Origin: Mucilaginibacter empetricola
GTDB lineage: Bacteria > Bacteroidota > Bacteroidia > Sphingobacteriales > Sphingobacteriaceae
DNA: 64,000 bases
Assembly: GCF_024808665.1 (NCBI RefSeq)
Contig: NZ_JANUBZ010000009.1
Coordinates: forward strand, 1-64,000
Direction: 5' to 3'
The translations under genes and the position numbers were made by a program. This document shows positions 34,809 through 43,411 of this stretch, in pieces (positions within the stretch are counted from its first letter, which is position 1; each line of letters starts with the position of its first letter). The notes under the pieces are model-generated. The model saw only the letters and a list, made by a program, of their open reading frames with translations. It had not been told where the DNA came from and searched no databases.

Positions 34809-36164
34809 TTATTTCAAAAAATCGCTATACCAATGGCCCGATGATTTTATAATTCGTTGCTGGGTATTAAAATCAATATAAATTAACCCAAACCGTGGGT
34901 GATAGCCTTCGGCCCATTCAAAGTTGTCTGTTAAAGTCCAAACAAAATAACCATCTACTTTAAATCCTTCTGTTTTTGCTCTTAAAACCTGTTCGAGATG
35001 CTTTTTTAAATACTTAACACGTTCAGGGTCATTTACCTTATTATCGCTTACATTGTCTTTAAATGCTGCACCGTTTTCAGTAATGTAAAGCTTTTTTATT
35101 TGTTTGTACTGATTAAACTTCTTTATCATCTGATAAATAGCCGGCGGATAAACCTCCCATTTCATTTCCGTAAGCTGAACAACTCTATGCTCCGCTTTAA
35201 CTAATCTGGCGCTTATATAAGGCGTGAAGAATGAATATTTAACAATTTCACGTGTATAGTTTTGAATGCCAATGAAATCAAAGTCAAATTTCATATTCTC
35301 ATCGTCACCCTCTTTGTAATATTTTGAGATGTCCTTTAATACAGGCACTTCGTTCATAGGGTATCCCAAACCTAAAATAGGTTCAATAAATAAGCGGTTT
35401 ATTAAAGCATCGGCACGTTTGGCGGCGTTTATATCTCTTAATTTATCAGAGTATGGCTCAATGTACGAACATGAAAAGGTTGTACCTATTTGAGCATCGG
35501 GTACTAATTTGCGCAAGGTTCTTGCTCCTGCTGCCATACTTAAAACCACGTGGTGGATCGCCGGCAAAAAGTTTTTGATACCGGTTCTGCCCGGTGCGTG
35601 AATGCCTAAAAAATAGCCGGCACCTGTAAACACGGCCGGTTCGTTCATTACCATCCAGTTTTTAACCCTGTCGCCAAAGTTTTGTGCACACACGGTTACG
35701 TACGCTGTAAACCACTCTATTACTTCGCGGTTTGTCCAGCCGCCTTGTAGCTCCAGGGCCTGGGGTAAATCCCAATGATAAATGGTTAACCAGGGTTCAA
35801 TGCCATTTTTAAGGCAATAATTAATTACCCGGTTGTAATAATCAATACCCTGCTGGTTTATTTCGCCGGTTCCGTTTGGAAATATTCTTGTCCAGGAAAT
35901 GGAGAATCTGAAATTTGGTATATTGAGCTGTTTAACGAGGTCAATATCCTGCTCATACCGGTTGTAGAAATCGCAGGCAATGTCGGCATTGTCACCATTG
36001 TGAATTTTGCCTTTTTTCTTAGTAAAAGCGTCCCATACAGATTCGCCTTTTCCATCAACATCGCATGATCCTTCTATCTGGAAAGCAGCAACTGAAACGC
36101 CCCAGTTAAAATCATCCCCGAAAAGCTTTTTACTAAAATTGTTGTCCTGAATAGTAGATTCCAT
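34809..36164 (-). CDS. Family 1 glycoside hydrolase (beta-glucosidase type)
   Basis: 451 residues, the usual GH1 length. It starts with FNWGVSVAAFQIEGS (GH1 N-terminal signature). The acid/base Glu is in WMVMNEPAVF and the nucleophile Glu in LYITENGAAF; the C-terminal FEWAEGYHPRFGLIYIDF is the GH1 sugar-binding end. It lacks a signal peptide, so it acts on oligosaccharides or glycosides inside the cell. It is convergent with the kinase gene. Confidence 0.92.
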   Translation of the reverse strand: MESTIQDNNFSKKLFGDDFNWGVSVAAFQIEGSCDVDGKGESVWDAFTKKKGKIHNGDNADIACDFYNRYEQDIDLVKQLNIPNFRFSISWTRIFPNGTGEINQQGIDYYNRVINYCLKNGIEPWLTIYHWDLPQALELQGGWTNREVIEWFTAYVTVCAQNFGDRVKNWMVMNEPAVFTGAGYFLGIHAPGRTGIKNFLPAIHHVVLSMAAGARTLRKLVPDAQIGTTFSCSYIEPYSDKLRDINAAKRADALINRLFIEPILGLGYPMNEVPVLKDISKYYKEGDDENMKFDFDFIGIQNYTREIVKYSFFTPYISARLVKAEHRVVQLTEMKWEVYPPAIYQMIKKFNQYKQIKKLYITENGAAFKDNVSDNKVNDPERVKYLKKHLEQVLRAKTEGFKVDGYFVWTLTDNFEWAEGYHPRFGLIYIDFNTQQRIIKSSGHWYSDFLK

Positions 36165-36231
36165 TAAATGAGCTAATGTAAAAAGCCCAAATTTTACAAT
36201 ATAATTCCGTTAAAGGAAAAAAGATTTGATC

Positions 36232-36321
36232 TTAGTGGATAAATGATGATCTCATGCTTCTTAAGATCATCCACTCGCGGAAGTTTTTTAAAATTTTGGT
36301 GAAATTGGTGATGAATTTCAT
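36232..36321 (-). CDS. Possible 29-residue small protein
   Basis: A short frame of 29 codons starting at ATG 36319-36321: MKFITNFTKILKNFREWMIL and nine more residues. It is basic and amphipathic in look. No SD is seen and no homologue can be checked here, so this may be chance. It lies 67 bases before the GH1 gene on the same strand. The rest of 36165-36449 holds no other recognisable gene. Confidence 0.25.
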   Translation of the reverse strand: MKFITNFTKILKNFREWMILRSMRSSFIH

Positions 36322-36415
36322 AATAGCTTGTTTATTAAAGTATTATAAAGATAAGCTGCTGTTATGAGATTATTATGCACACAGTGTTATATTATTGTTA
36401 ATAGTAAGTCATTTA

Positions 36416-36445
36416 TTGATCAAATTCATTAAATCTTTATTTTTG
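36416..36445 (+). promoter_or_regulatory. Consensus promoter with predicted leaderless DinB start
   Basis: TTG (36416-36418), 19 bases, TATTTTTG (36438-36445). Counting 5 bases past the box gives +1 at 36450, the A of the DinB-like ATG. Confidence 0.55.
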
Positions 36446-36449
36446 ATAG

Positions 36450-36917
36450 ATGAAAAATCACTTTCTGCATCTTTTTAACTATGATAAATACGCCAACAGC
36501 GTAATTACCCAACTCATATTAAATAGCAATCATACCGAAAAACCTACTGAATTAATGGCGCATCTCCTTGCGGCCCAGCAAATTTGGTATAATCGCTGTA
36601 ATAATTTGCCGGCAAGCACCAGTCCATTATGGCCCGATTGGGAAGCCGGAACTTTTACACAGATTATACAGGATAACTATGATGCATGGAGCAAATTTGT
36701 AGCCGGACTTAACGAAACTGATTTCTACCGGCGAATAGATTACCAGAATTCAAAAGGCAATAAGTTTAATGAGGAACTGATAGAAATATTGACCCATGTT
36801 ATCAATCATGGCACGCATCACCGCGCGCAGGCTGCTCAGTACCTAAAATTAGCTGGTTTGGACAACTTACCTTTGATGGATTATATTTTATATGTCAGAA
36901 GTTTACCCAAAGGCTAA
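36450..36917 (+). CDS. DinB-family protein
   Basis: 155 residues of a helical DinB-type bundle. The N-terminus KNHFLHLFNYDKYANSVI has the typical helix-1 pattern with W/Y-A-N; the metal-type histidines appear in MAHLLAAQQIWYNR and HVINHGTHHRAQAAQYL (the H-x3-H pair). Members bind a metal ion and may be thiol transferases; no substrate can be named. It is first of a plus-strand group whose next genes (lipoprotein, SCO, cytochrome c) begin about 55 bases later, but a separate unit is possible. Confidence 0.85.
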   Translation: MKNHFLHLFNYDKYANSVITQLILNSNHTEKPTELMAHLLAAQQIWYNRCNNLPASTSPLWPDWEAGTFTQIIQDNYDAWSKFVAGLNETDFYRRIDYQNSKGNKFNEELIEILTHVINHGTHHRAQAAQYLKLAGLDNLPLMDYILYVRSLPKG

Positions 36918-36972
36918 TTCTACAGCATAAACCACTTTATTTTTTAATATTTACAGCATATTTGAATTTAAT

Positions 36973-37380
36973 ATGAAGAAGACCAGTATAGCATTATTTG
37001 CCGCCATTATTTTAAGCGGATGTGGAGATAAACGAGCCGAACAGAAAGCGATTTTAAGCGATATCTTGAAAATACACGAAAAGGTAATGAGCGATGATGA
37101 ACAATTAACAAAAAATAAAATGCAGCTGGATACTATTATTAAGGGCAATAAGTTACCTAAATTAGATTCTGCCAAGTTATTATCATCAAAATTAGGCGCT
37201 GCCGATAGTGTGATGGATAAATGGATGCATGATTTTGAGCCCGATCAAACCAAAAAATCAACTGGCGATGCATTGGTATATATGAATGCACAAAAAAAAC
37301 AAATAATGGCCATTGATTCGCAGTTAAGTACAGCGGTTAAAGAATCGAACCAATACCTTTTAAAAGTTAAAACTAAATGA
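36973..37380 (+). CDS. Small helical lipoprotein of unknown function
   Basis: 135 residues. Signal peptide and lipobox are clear (ALFAAIILSGC, Cys17). The mature part is a charged helical stretch with heptad-like spacing (about 25-135: QKAILSDILKIHEKVMSDDEQLTKNKMQLDTI), so a coiled coil is likely. It resembles lipoproteins called viral-A-type-inclusion-repeat-like in other Bacteroidota. The end overlaps the SCO gene start by 4 bases (ATGA), so it is in that operon and may assist the same envelope redox function. Confidence 0.6.
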   Translation: MKKTSIALFAAIILSGCGDKRAEQKAILSDILKIHEKVMSDDEQLTKNKMQLDTIIKGNKLPKLDSAKLLSSKLGAADSVMDKWMHDFEPDQTKKSTGDALVYMNAQKKQIMAIDSQLSTAVKESNQYLLKVKTK

Positions 37381-38030
37381 GAAATTTAATTGGACTTATA
37401 TTCGTAATGCTGCTTTGCAATGCCTGCAAATTTAATAGTGCCGATAAAAAGACTTTACCTATTTACGGCGAAAGACACGCGGTTTCGAAAATTGTAAACG
37501 GACAAACAGTTGTTGACACAGAATACCAAACCATCCCTGCATTTAAATATATTAACCAGTATGGCGATAGCGTAAGTGATAAAAACCTGGCCGGTAAAAT
37601 TTATGTGGCTGATTTCTTTTTTACCAGCTGCCCTTCTATATGCCCCGTAATGCAACGCAATATGCTTACGGTATATAATACGTTTAAAAATGCCGGTGAT
37701 GTTAAGATACTCTCCTATACAATAGATCCCAAGTATGACAGCGTAAAAGTGTTAAAGAAGTATGCTGATAAGCTTGGCGTAAGCGGTAATATGTGGTGGC
37801 TTTTGCAGGGTAAAAAAGAGGCGACCTATGAATTGGCCTCAAATAGCTATTTAGTTTCTGTAAGAGCAGATAAAACCGTTCCGGGAGGGTATGTACACCA
37901 GGGATATTTTGTTTTGGTTGATAAGCAAAAACGGGTGCGTGGAGCGTATGATGGTACCAACCCCCAGCAAGTTGCAACGCTGATAGAAGATATAAAAACG
38001 TTAAAAGCAGATTCAGCTGTAAATAATTAA
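37377..38030 (+). CDS. SCO1/SenC-family copper chaperone-like lipoprotein
   Basis: 217 residues with a lipobox (MLLCNAC, Cys16). A thioredoxin fold with the CxxxC motif FTSCPSICPVMQRNM near 79-93 and the conserved His in VHQGYFVLVDKQKRV near 175 make up the copper ligands of SCO proteins. These deliver copper to cytochrome oxidase CuA or act as disulfide reductants. It overlaps the preceding lipoprotein gene by 4 bases and the cytochrome gene by one base. Confidence 0.88.
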   Translation: MRNLIGLIFVMLLCNACKFNSADKKTLPIYGERHAVSKIVNGQTVVDTEYQTIPAFKYINQYGDSVSDKNLAGKIYVADFFFTSCPSICPVMQRNMLTVYNTFKNAGDVKILSYTIDPKYDSVKVLKKYADKLGVSGNMWWLLQGKKEATYELASNSYLVSVRADKTVPGGYVHQGYFVLVDKQKRVRGAYDGTNPQQVATLIEDIKTLKADSAVNN

Positions 38031-38458
38031 TGAAATTAAATTTCATAAGCTTTTGCGCCTTTGCGCTATTATTGGTGGCTGCTATAACAATAGTTTCTTG
38101 CCAGGATGAGCAAAGCGTTGAATTTAACCGTTATTATTCGTTAGGTAATGTGGTTTATCAAACACATTGCCAAAATTGTCATGGTGTCAACGGAGAGGGG
38201 CTGCTGGGGCTTATTCCGCCGCTTACTGATAGTATCTACCTAAAAAATAATAGAAATCAATTAGCCTGCTCAGTAAAATATGGACTCAAAGGTAAACTCA
38301 CCATCGCCGGTCGTTCATTTGAAGGTGTTATGCCGCCCAATGACCTTGCTCCGGTTGATTTGGCACAGGTACTCACCTATGTAACTAATTCTTTCGGAAA
38401 TAAAGCAGGTATTATAAACATCACCCAAATACAAACCGATTTATCCAATTGTAAATAG
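38030..38458 (+). CDS. Lipid-anchored c-type cytochrome
   Basis: 142 residues. Lipobox AITIVSC (about residue 24). One heme-binding site, YQTHCQNCHGVNGEG, and a possible axial Met in FEGVMPPNDLAPVD. It is a small, single-heme electron carrier anchored in the envelope. The start overlaps the SCO stop by one base. Its operon context suggests a shared envelope redox path; no oxidase genes are in the window. Confidence 0.88.
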   Translation: MKLNFISFCAFALLLVAAITIVSCQDEQSVEFNRYYSLGNVVYQTHCQNCHGVNGEGLLGLIPPLTDSIYLKNNRNQLACSVKYGLKGKLTIAGRSFEGVMPPNDLAPVDLAQVLTYVTNSFGNKAGIINITQIQTDLSNCK

Positions 38459-38531
38459 TTCATCATTGGGCTTTTATCATGAACTATGAACCATCAGCCG
38501 TAGGCTGCCGCTGATTATTAGCTAAAAAAGC

Positions 38532-38539
38532 TATCTTTG
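38532..38539 (+). promoter_or_regulatory. -7 promoter element of rnpB
   Basis: TATCTTTG, full match. Counting 5 bases past it gives +1 at 38544, the base that begins the P1 pairing. Confidence 0.6.
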
Positions 38540-38543
38540 TTTT

Positions 38544-38925
38544 GCAAAACGTTCTATCGCTCACGTCCTTGTACGCGAGAGGAAAGTCCGGGCAACACAG
38601 AGCATCCTGCTTCCTAACGGGAAGGCGCCGGCAGCCGGCGACAGCAAGTGCCACAGAGAATATACCGCCCTGGTTTACCGGGGTAAGGGTGAAAACGTGA
38701 GGTAAGAGCTCACGGCTTTTCCGGGCGACCGGAATTGCGGTAAACCTCAGGAGTTGAAAAACCAAATAGGTCCTGGAAGTGGAGCGGCTCGTTCCCGTAT
38801 CCCGATTTATCGGGGTCGTCAGGATGGGTAGGTTGCTTGAACCCGTTAGCAATGACGGGGCCAGATTAATGATAGAAGTCAGCGCAATAACATGCGATGA
38901 AACAGAACCCGGCTTACAGGTTTGC
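38544..38925 (+). ncRNA. rnpB: RNase P RNA
   Basis: About 382 bases. The conserved core GAGAGGAAAGTCCGGGC (near 38576) and the 3' match ACAGAACCCGGCTTACAGG (38902-38920) are diagnostic; GGTAAGGGTGAAA, GTGAGGTAAGAGCTCAC and GGATGGGTAGG also fit. The ends GCAAAAC and GTTTGC can form P1. It is the catalytic RNA that trims tRNA 5' ends. A hairpin terminator at 38936-38959 follows. Confidence 0.95.
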
Positions 38926-38935
38926 TGCTGATATA

Positions 38936-38959
38936 CCCCTTCCCGTTAAAAGGAAGGGG
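38936..38959 (+). terminator. Terminator of rnpB
   Basis: Eight-pair G/C-rich stem (38936-38943 with 38952-38959) and a short T-rich tail. The following gene is on the opposite strand. Confidence 0.7.
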
Positions 38960-38977
38960 TTAATTATTTGCAGCCAA

Positions 38978-40168
38978 TTATTTTTTAACCGAAAACTTAT
39001 AAATAGTTACTGTTTTATAGGTCTCACCCTGTTTTAACTCGGTTGAAGGGAATTTTGGATGATTAGGCGAATCTGGATAGTGCTGCGTTTCCAGGCAGAA
39101 GCCGGTGCGCTGCTCGTCTGTTTTGCCGTTAAGAAAAGTATTGCTTCCACTCATAAAATTGCCGCTGTAAAATTGTATACCAGGTTCGTCAGTAAATACT
39201 TCCAATACAATCCCGCTTTCGTCACCGGTGGCTGTGGCTACCGGGGTGCTGATATCATGCTTATCCAGCACAAAATTATGATCATAACCCTTCCCGTTTT
39301 TCAATTGGGCATCAGTATTATTTATCCTGCTGCCAATCGTCGCTGCTTTGGTGAAATCAAACGGAGTCCCGGCTACCGGTGCAATTTCTCCGGTCGGTAT
39401 TAATGTCGAATCAATTGGGGTATAATTGGCGGCCTTTAATTGTAGCGTATGATCCAGAATTGTACCGCTGCCAACACCATTCAGATTAAAATAAGAATGA
39501 TTGGTTAAATTGATGATCGTATTTTTATCTGTTGTGGCTTCGTAACTGATTTTTATAGCATTGTCATTAGTAAGCTCGTAAGTTACTTTAACGTTCAAAT
39601 TGCCGGGGTAACCCTCTTCACCATCTTTTGACAAATAAGTCATGGTAATAGATTGATCGTTTGATTGTGTTACATCCCAAACAACATCGTTAAAGCCTTT
39701 GCTTCCACCGTGTAATGTATTTGGTTTATTATTAATAAATAGGTCATATCGCCTTCCATCCAGCACAAAATGGCCCTTTGCAATACGATTGCCATATCTG
39801 CCAATGGTTGCGCCGTAGTAAGAAGAAAGGGCTTTTTTATATCCGTCAATATCACTAAACCCTAAAACAACATCTGTTAGCTTACCATCTTTATCGGGCA
39901 CTAATAAGGCCAATAAATGGGCGCCGTAATTAGTTATAGCAGCCTCTGCTCCGTTTTTGTTTTTTAACAGGTATAAATTTGTTTTTTTGCCATCAATTGT
40001 TTTTTCAAATCCTGTTTTTGATGGTAATGTTGGTTGGGTAGTATCCGTCATAATTGAATTAGCAACTGTTTGTTTTGCAGAATGATTGCAAGCCGCCAAA
40101 GATATCACACACGCGGCTAACATTGTTTTTGAAACGTTTTTTAATGTAGATTTTATTGGGTTTTGCAT
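38978..40168 (-). CDS. galM: Aldose 1-epimerase (galactose mutarotase), lipoprotein
   Basis: 396 residues. The N-terminus is a signal ending in a lipobox (VISLAAC, near 26), so unlike cytosolic GalM it is likely in the envelope. The fold motifs are NRIAKGHFVLDGRRYDLFINN, LHGGSKGFNDVVW, the catalytic His in INLTNHSYFNL, and the catalytic Glu region VFTDEPGIQFYSGN. It interconverts the alpha and beta anomers of aldoses. It follows the GH5-like gene by 10 bases, so the two form an operon for extracellular glycan processing. Confidence 0.9.
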   Translation of the reverse strand: MQNPIKSTLKNVSKTMLAACVISLAACNHSAKQTVANSIMTDTTQPTLPSKTGFEKTIDGKKTNLYLLKNKNGAEAAITNYGAHLLALLVPDKDGKLTDVVLGFSDIDGYKKALSSYYGATIGRYGNRIAKGHFVLDGRRYDLFINNKPNTLHGGSKGFNDVVWDVTQSNDQSITMTYLSKDGEEGYPGNLNVKVTYELTNDNAIKISYEATTDKNTIINLTNHSYFNLNGVGSGTILDHTLQLKAANYTPIDSTLIPTGEIAPVAGTPFDFTKAATIGSRINNTDAQLKNGKGYDHNFVLDKHDISTPVATATGDESGIVLEVFTDEPGIQFYSGNFMSGSNTFLNGKTDEQRTGFCLETQHYPDSPNHPKFPSTELKQGETYKTVTIYKFSVKK

Positions 40169-40178
40169 CGTTTAAAAA

Positions 40179-41231
40179 TTACTTATCATTTAATTTTTTT
40201 ATTAAATCAGCTTCGTCTTTTTTATAAGGTGTACCATCTTTACGGAATACATCATGAAACCAAACTTTAGGTTCGCTCCCATCGGGTATCGGAGTATCCC
40301 AGGCATAAATGGTATTGGTTTTACCGCTCACCAGGCCCCAGTTTATTGCGCCAACATTTTCGCTCTTTAACATAGGCATGGTGTTTTCAAAAGTACTGTT
40401 GTGCGTGCGCGCCATATATTCGGTGCAAATAACCGGACGATTGTTAACTTTAAGCAATTGTACTACATGCTGATGGGCATCGGGACTGTCATAGCAGTGA
40501 TAAGTAATTACGTCAGAGTTTGCAATTTGTATTTTATTTAAGTCTTCAAAGCTCCAATTCCATAAGCCAGCGCTAACCGGTTGGTCAGGGCCGATAGCAT
40601 GCGCCCATTTGAAAACATTTGTAAGCAACGTAGCTGATTTATTGGCACTGTTTCCGGGTTCATTATACAAATCCCAAAGCAAAATGCGTTTGTCATGCTT
40701 AAAGGTGGTGATGATATCATCTACATAAGTTTTTAATACAGAAAAATCTGTCATGGTTGCCAATGAGCTACCCGGGTCCTGCATCCAGCCGGAATTATGA
40801 ATGCCCGGTTTTGGAAGTGGCTGTTTGCCTGGTTTAGGCTCAGTATTCCAGCAGGCATCAAAAAATACAAATATGGTTTGAATGTGATGTTTATTGGCGA
40901 TAGTAAGGTATTCATTTATTCTTTTTTTGAAACCCTGTGGATCTTCCTTATAGGCTACGCTGTGCAAAAATACTCTCATGGTATTGAAGCCGATGCCCTC
41001 GGCATAGCCTAATTCACGATCAATAGTTGTTGGATCAAAAGTATCGGCCTGCCACATTTCCAGTTGGTTTATGGCGGTGCTAGGGATAAAGTTGGCGCCA
41101 CTTATCCATTTATGCCGTGCATACCAGGCGTTAGCTTTCTCCGCCGACCACCTGCCTTCTTCCGAAGACTGCGCATGCAAAAAACACGGAAAAATAATCA
41201 GGATAATGAAAAAGATATTTTTTAATCTCAT
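40179..41231 (-). CDS. GH5-like (clan A) glycosyl hydrolase
   Basis: 350 residues with a signal peptide (IILIIFPCFLHAQ). The TIM-barrel acid/base region LLWDLYNEPGNSANK and the nucleophile region PVICTEYMARTHNS match clan A cellulase- and mannanase-like enzymes. The regions WYARHKWISGANFIPSTAIN and GFNTMRVFLHSV are also typical. It probably cuts a beta-linked polysaccharide outside or in the periplasm; the substrate is unknown. It is first in an operon with galM. Confidence 0.8.
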   Translation of the reverse strand: MRLKNIFFIILIIFPCFLHAQSSEEGRWSAEKANAWYARHKWISGANFIPSTAINQLEMWQADTFDPTTIDRELGYAEGIGFNTMRVFLHSVAYKEDPQGFKKRINEYLTIANKHHIQTIFVFFDACWNTEPKPGKQPLPKPGIHNSGWMQDPGSSLATMTDFSVLKTYVDDIITTFKHDKRILLWDLYNEPGNSANKSATLLTNVFKWAHAIGPDQPVSAGLWNWSFEDLNKIQIANSDVITYHCYDSPDAHQHVVQLLKVNNRPVICTEYMARTHNSTFENTMPMLKSENVGAINWGLVSGKTNTIYAWDTPIPDGSEPKVWFHDVFRKDGTPYKKDEADLIKKLNDK

Positions 41232-41332
41232 TAAACAGCGTTTGGTTTATTATTGGTTATTTCAAAAATGATAAAAATAATTGTAACAATAACATTTATA
41301 ATAAAATTAAACTTTTTACATTTTCGCTTTAA

Positions 41333-42202
41333 CTAAAAACCAAGGCCGTCAAGTTGCACAACGGCATTTTCGCAAATATAGGTCGGTGCTATGCCCGTAG
41401 AGTTAATTCTTGTTTCGGCGTCTCCCGGCAATGTATTGCCTGATAGTACCAATACGGTATCTAAACCAAATTTATTACCGCCCAAAATATCCGTTTGTAA
41501 AGTATCGCCTACCATTACAATCTGTTTTTTGCTTACCGGCCGGTACTCCCTTATTAAGTCATAAGCGAACATAAACATCTGCGAATCAGGTTTTCCAAAG
41601 CGGATAAACTTCTTGTTAATGATGTTTTCTATCATCGAGGCTATACCTCCAATTGCGATGGCCACATCGTTAACCGATAAAGGATAAGCGTGATCGGTAT
41701 TTGCAACAATAACAGGTATTGTTCTTTTACGCAACAGGTTCACCGTTTTATTCAAATCATTACACCAGTCAAATCCCTCGTCATCTAAAAAAATCATGGC
41801 GCTTACTTTGTCAATATTGGTGCTGTCAATCTGGCTTATCGGTAACGTTTTTAAGCCGGATGATTCGATATAATGAGACGATTCTGGCGTGCCTAAATAA
41901 GCTACTATACCATCATTAACCTTCAAATCAAGATATTCTTTGGTAAGCATGCCCGATGAAATAATTCTGTCGGCGGTGATGGCGTTTAGTCCTTTACGGT
42001 GATAACTCTCTGCCAATTGGGCTGGACTTCTGGATGCATCATTAGTGACGATGTAATATTCCTTGTTTTGCTCTTCCAGATAAGCAAATGTTCTTTCAAT
42101 ACCGGGTACCAATCCCTGGTAAGTTTTAATCACCCCGAATGCATCAAAGAAAATGATATCATATTTGTCAATTACCGATTTAAAATTGTCAATAGGTTTC
42201 AT
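41333..42202 (-). CDS. HAD-IIA-type hydrolase
   Basis: 289 residues. The HAD fold is visible: motif I at 20 (IIFFDAFGVIKTYQGLVPG), cap domain, motif IV MVGDTLQTDILGGNKFG. Motif I has D20-A-F22 where most HADs have D-x-D, so the second Asp (proton donor) is replaced by Phe. HAD-IIA relatives of the DxW/DxF type exist, so it may still be a phosphatase but with altered chemistry. It ends a three-gene minus-strand run starting with the GS-like gene (81-base gap to the kinase gene). Confidence 0.75.
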   Translation of the reverse strand: MKPIDNFKSVIDKYDIIFFDAFGVIKTYQGLVPGIERTFAYLEEQNKEYYIVTNDASRSPAQLAESYHRKGLNAITADRIISSGMLTKEYLDLKVNDGIVAYLGTPESSHYIESSGLKTLPISQIDSTNIDKVSAMIFLDDEGFDWCNDLNKTVNLLRKRTIPVIVANTDHAYPLSVNDVAIAIGGIASMIENIINKKFIRFGKPDSQMFMFAYDLIREYRPVSKKQIVMVGDTLQTDILGGNKFGLDTVLVLSGNTLPGDAETRINSTGIAPTYICENAVVQLDGLGF

Positions 42203-42283
42203 TTAGCAGTGATTAGTTAATAAGTGACCAGAGATTAGTTTTTATTTGAAGCAAACTTTATGATGATGAATTCCTACCATGAA

Positions 42284-43402
42284 CTACTTCAACCCCAAAG
42301 CATCTATAATTTTTTCAGCATCGAAATCGCGATCGACAGATGGTAAATAGATTTCAAATGCCTCCGACTGTAGTTTTTGTGCGTATTGTTCATTAAAAAA
42401 GAACTTACCATCTTTTATCACATAGTTCAATATAAAAAAGCGATATGATTCTTTCAGGAAGCGGATTTCATCGGCAGTAATCGGGTTTACCTTGTGATAT
42501 TCCTTTAAAAACAAAATAAACCGGTCTTCCATCATCGTGCTGATCACATAACTAAAAACGGTGCGGTCTCCCCTGTCGCTAACTACCCGGCTAAAGAAAT
42601 AGAAATCTAAAATTCTATAGCTCATTCTGAACCAGTCGTAATCCCAGCGGGAGTATAATTCAAGCCCGGGCGTTACTGAAAAGTTGCCGATATTCCAATC
42701 AATAAAAACCGGGATAATCTCAAACGAGCTCATGTTATATTTAGAGCGGTTTTTCAGAAAGAGATCGCAATGGTATTTCAAAAAATCAGCCTGCATGGCC
42801 GAGCCAAATTGTTTTTCATTAATTTCCAACTGGTATTGCAACGCAGCAATATCCGTACGTAAGGTTTTTGACGATTTGGGCAGCACGTTTTTTGTACGTG
42901 CACATGCTTTGTGGAACCTCCCTACCTGTTCGCCAAGTTTACTGATATGGTGCTCGTCCAATCGCCTTGGTAAACGGTCAAGTATACGTGTTGGGTTATA
43001 AAAAACTACCCAGGCGTCGGTTTTCCCATGCTTATAGCGGTAAATATAAACGCGGTTGTTTTTTAATAACGATTTTGCCAGCAGGTTTTCAAACGGGTAA
43101 AGCAGGTTATTTGAAAGACTGTGGATAATGCGGTGATCTTCTTTAAAATGCTCGTACTTGCCAAAATAAGATAGTTTGGCAATGATGAAATCATCATCGT
43201 TAAAAGTTATGCGGAATACATGGTTGGTAGACACCATGGCGCTGATGTCTTCAATTTTCTTTATCGTTTTAGAAGCATCGTACTCTTCCCAGGCCTTTCT
43301 TATAATAGACTCATAATCAACCTTTGTATGAACCTTCGATGCCCTTACAGGAAACAGCGGGTTAATAGGATTTACAGGCGGATTTTCAATTTCTTTATTC
43401 AC
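42284..43402 (-). CDS. Aminoglycoside phosphotransferase-like kinase
   Basis: 372 residues from a GTG (43400-43402). It shows a phosphotransferase fold: VFRITFNDDDFIIAKL (beta-strand with Lys), then FIDWNIGNFSV (catalytic D and N, a variant Brenner motif lacking the usual His-Gly) and SRWDYDWFRMSYRILDF (metal-binding Asp). The start is 9 bases after the GS-like gene. Its neighbours suggest it phosphorylates a small molecule connected with glutamylated compounds; this is inference. Confidence 0.7.
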   Translation of the reverse strand: MNKEIENPPVNPINPLFPVRASKVHTKVDYESIIRKAWEEYDASKTIKKIEDISAMVSTNHVFRITFNDDDFIIAKLSYFGKYEHFKEDHRIIHSLSNNLLYPFENLLAKSLLKNNRVYIYRYKHGKTDAWVVFYNPTRILDRLPRRLDEHHISKLGEQVGRFHKACARTKNVLPKSSKTLRTDIAALQYQLEINEKQFGSAMQADFLKYHCDLFLKNRSKYNMSSFEIIPVFIDWNIGNFSVTPGLELYSRWDYDWFRMSYRILDFYFFSRVVSDRGDRTVFSYVISTMMEDRFILFLKEYHKVNPITADEIRFLKESYRFFILNYVIKDGKFFFNEQYAQKLQSEAFEIYLPSVDRDFDAEKIIDALGLK

Positions 43403-43411
43403 GGTGTTATA

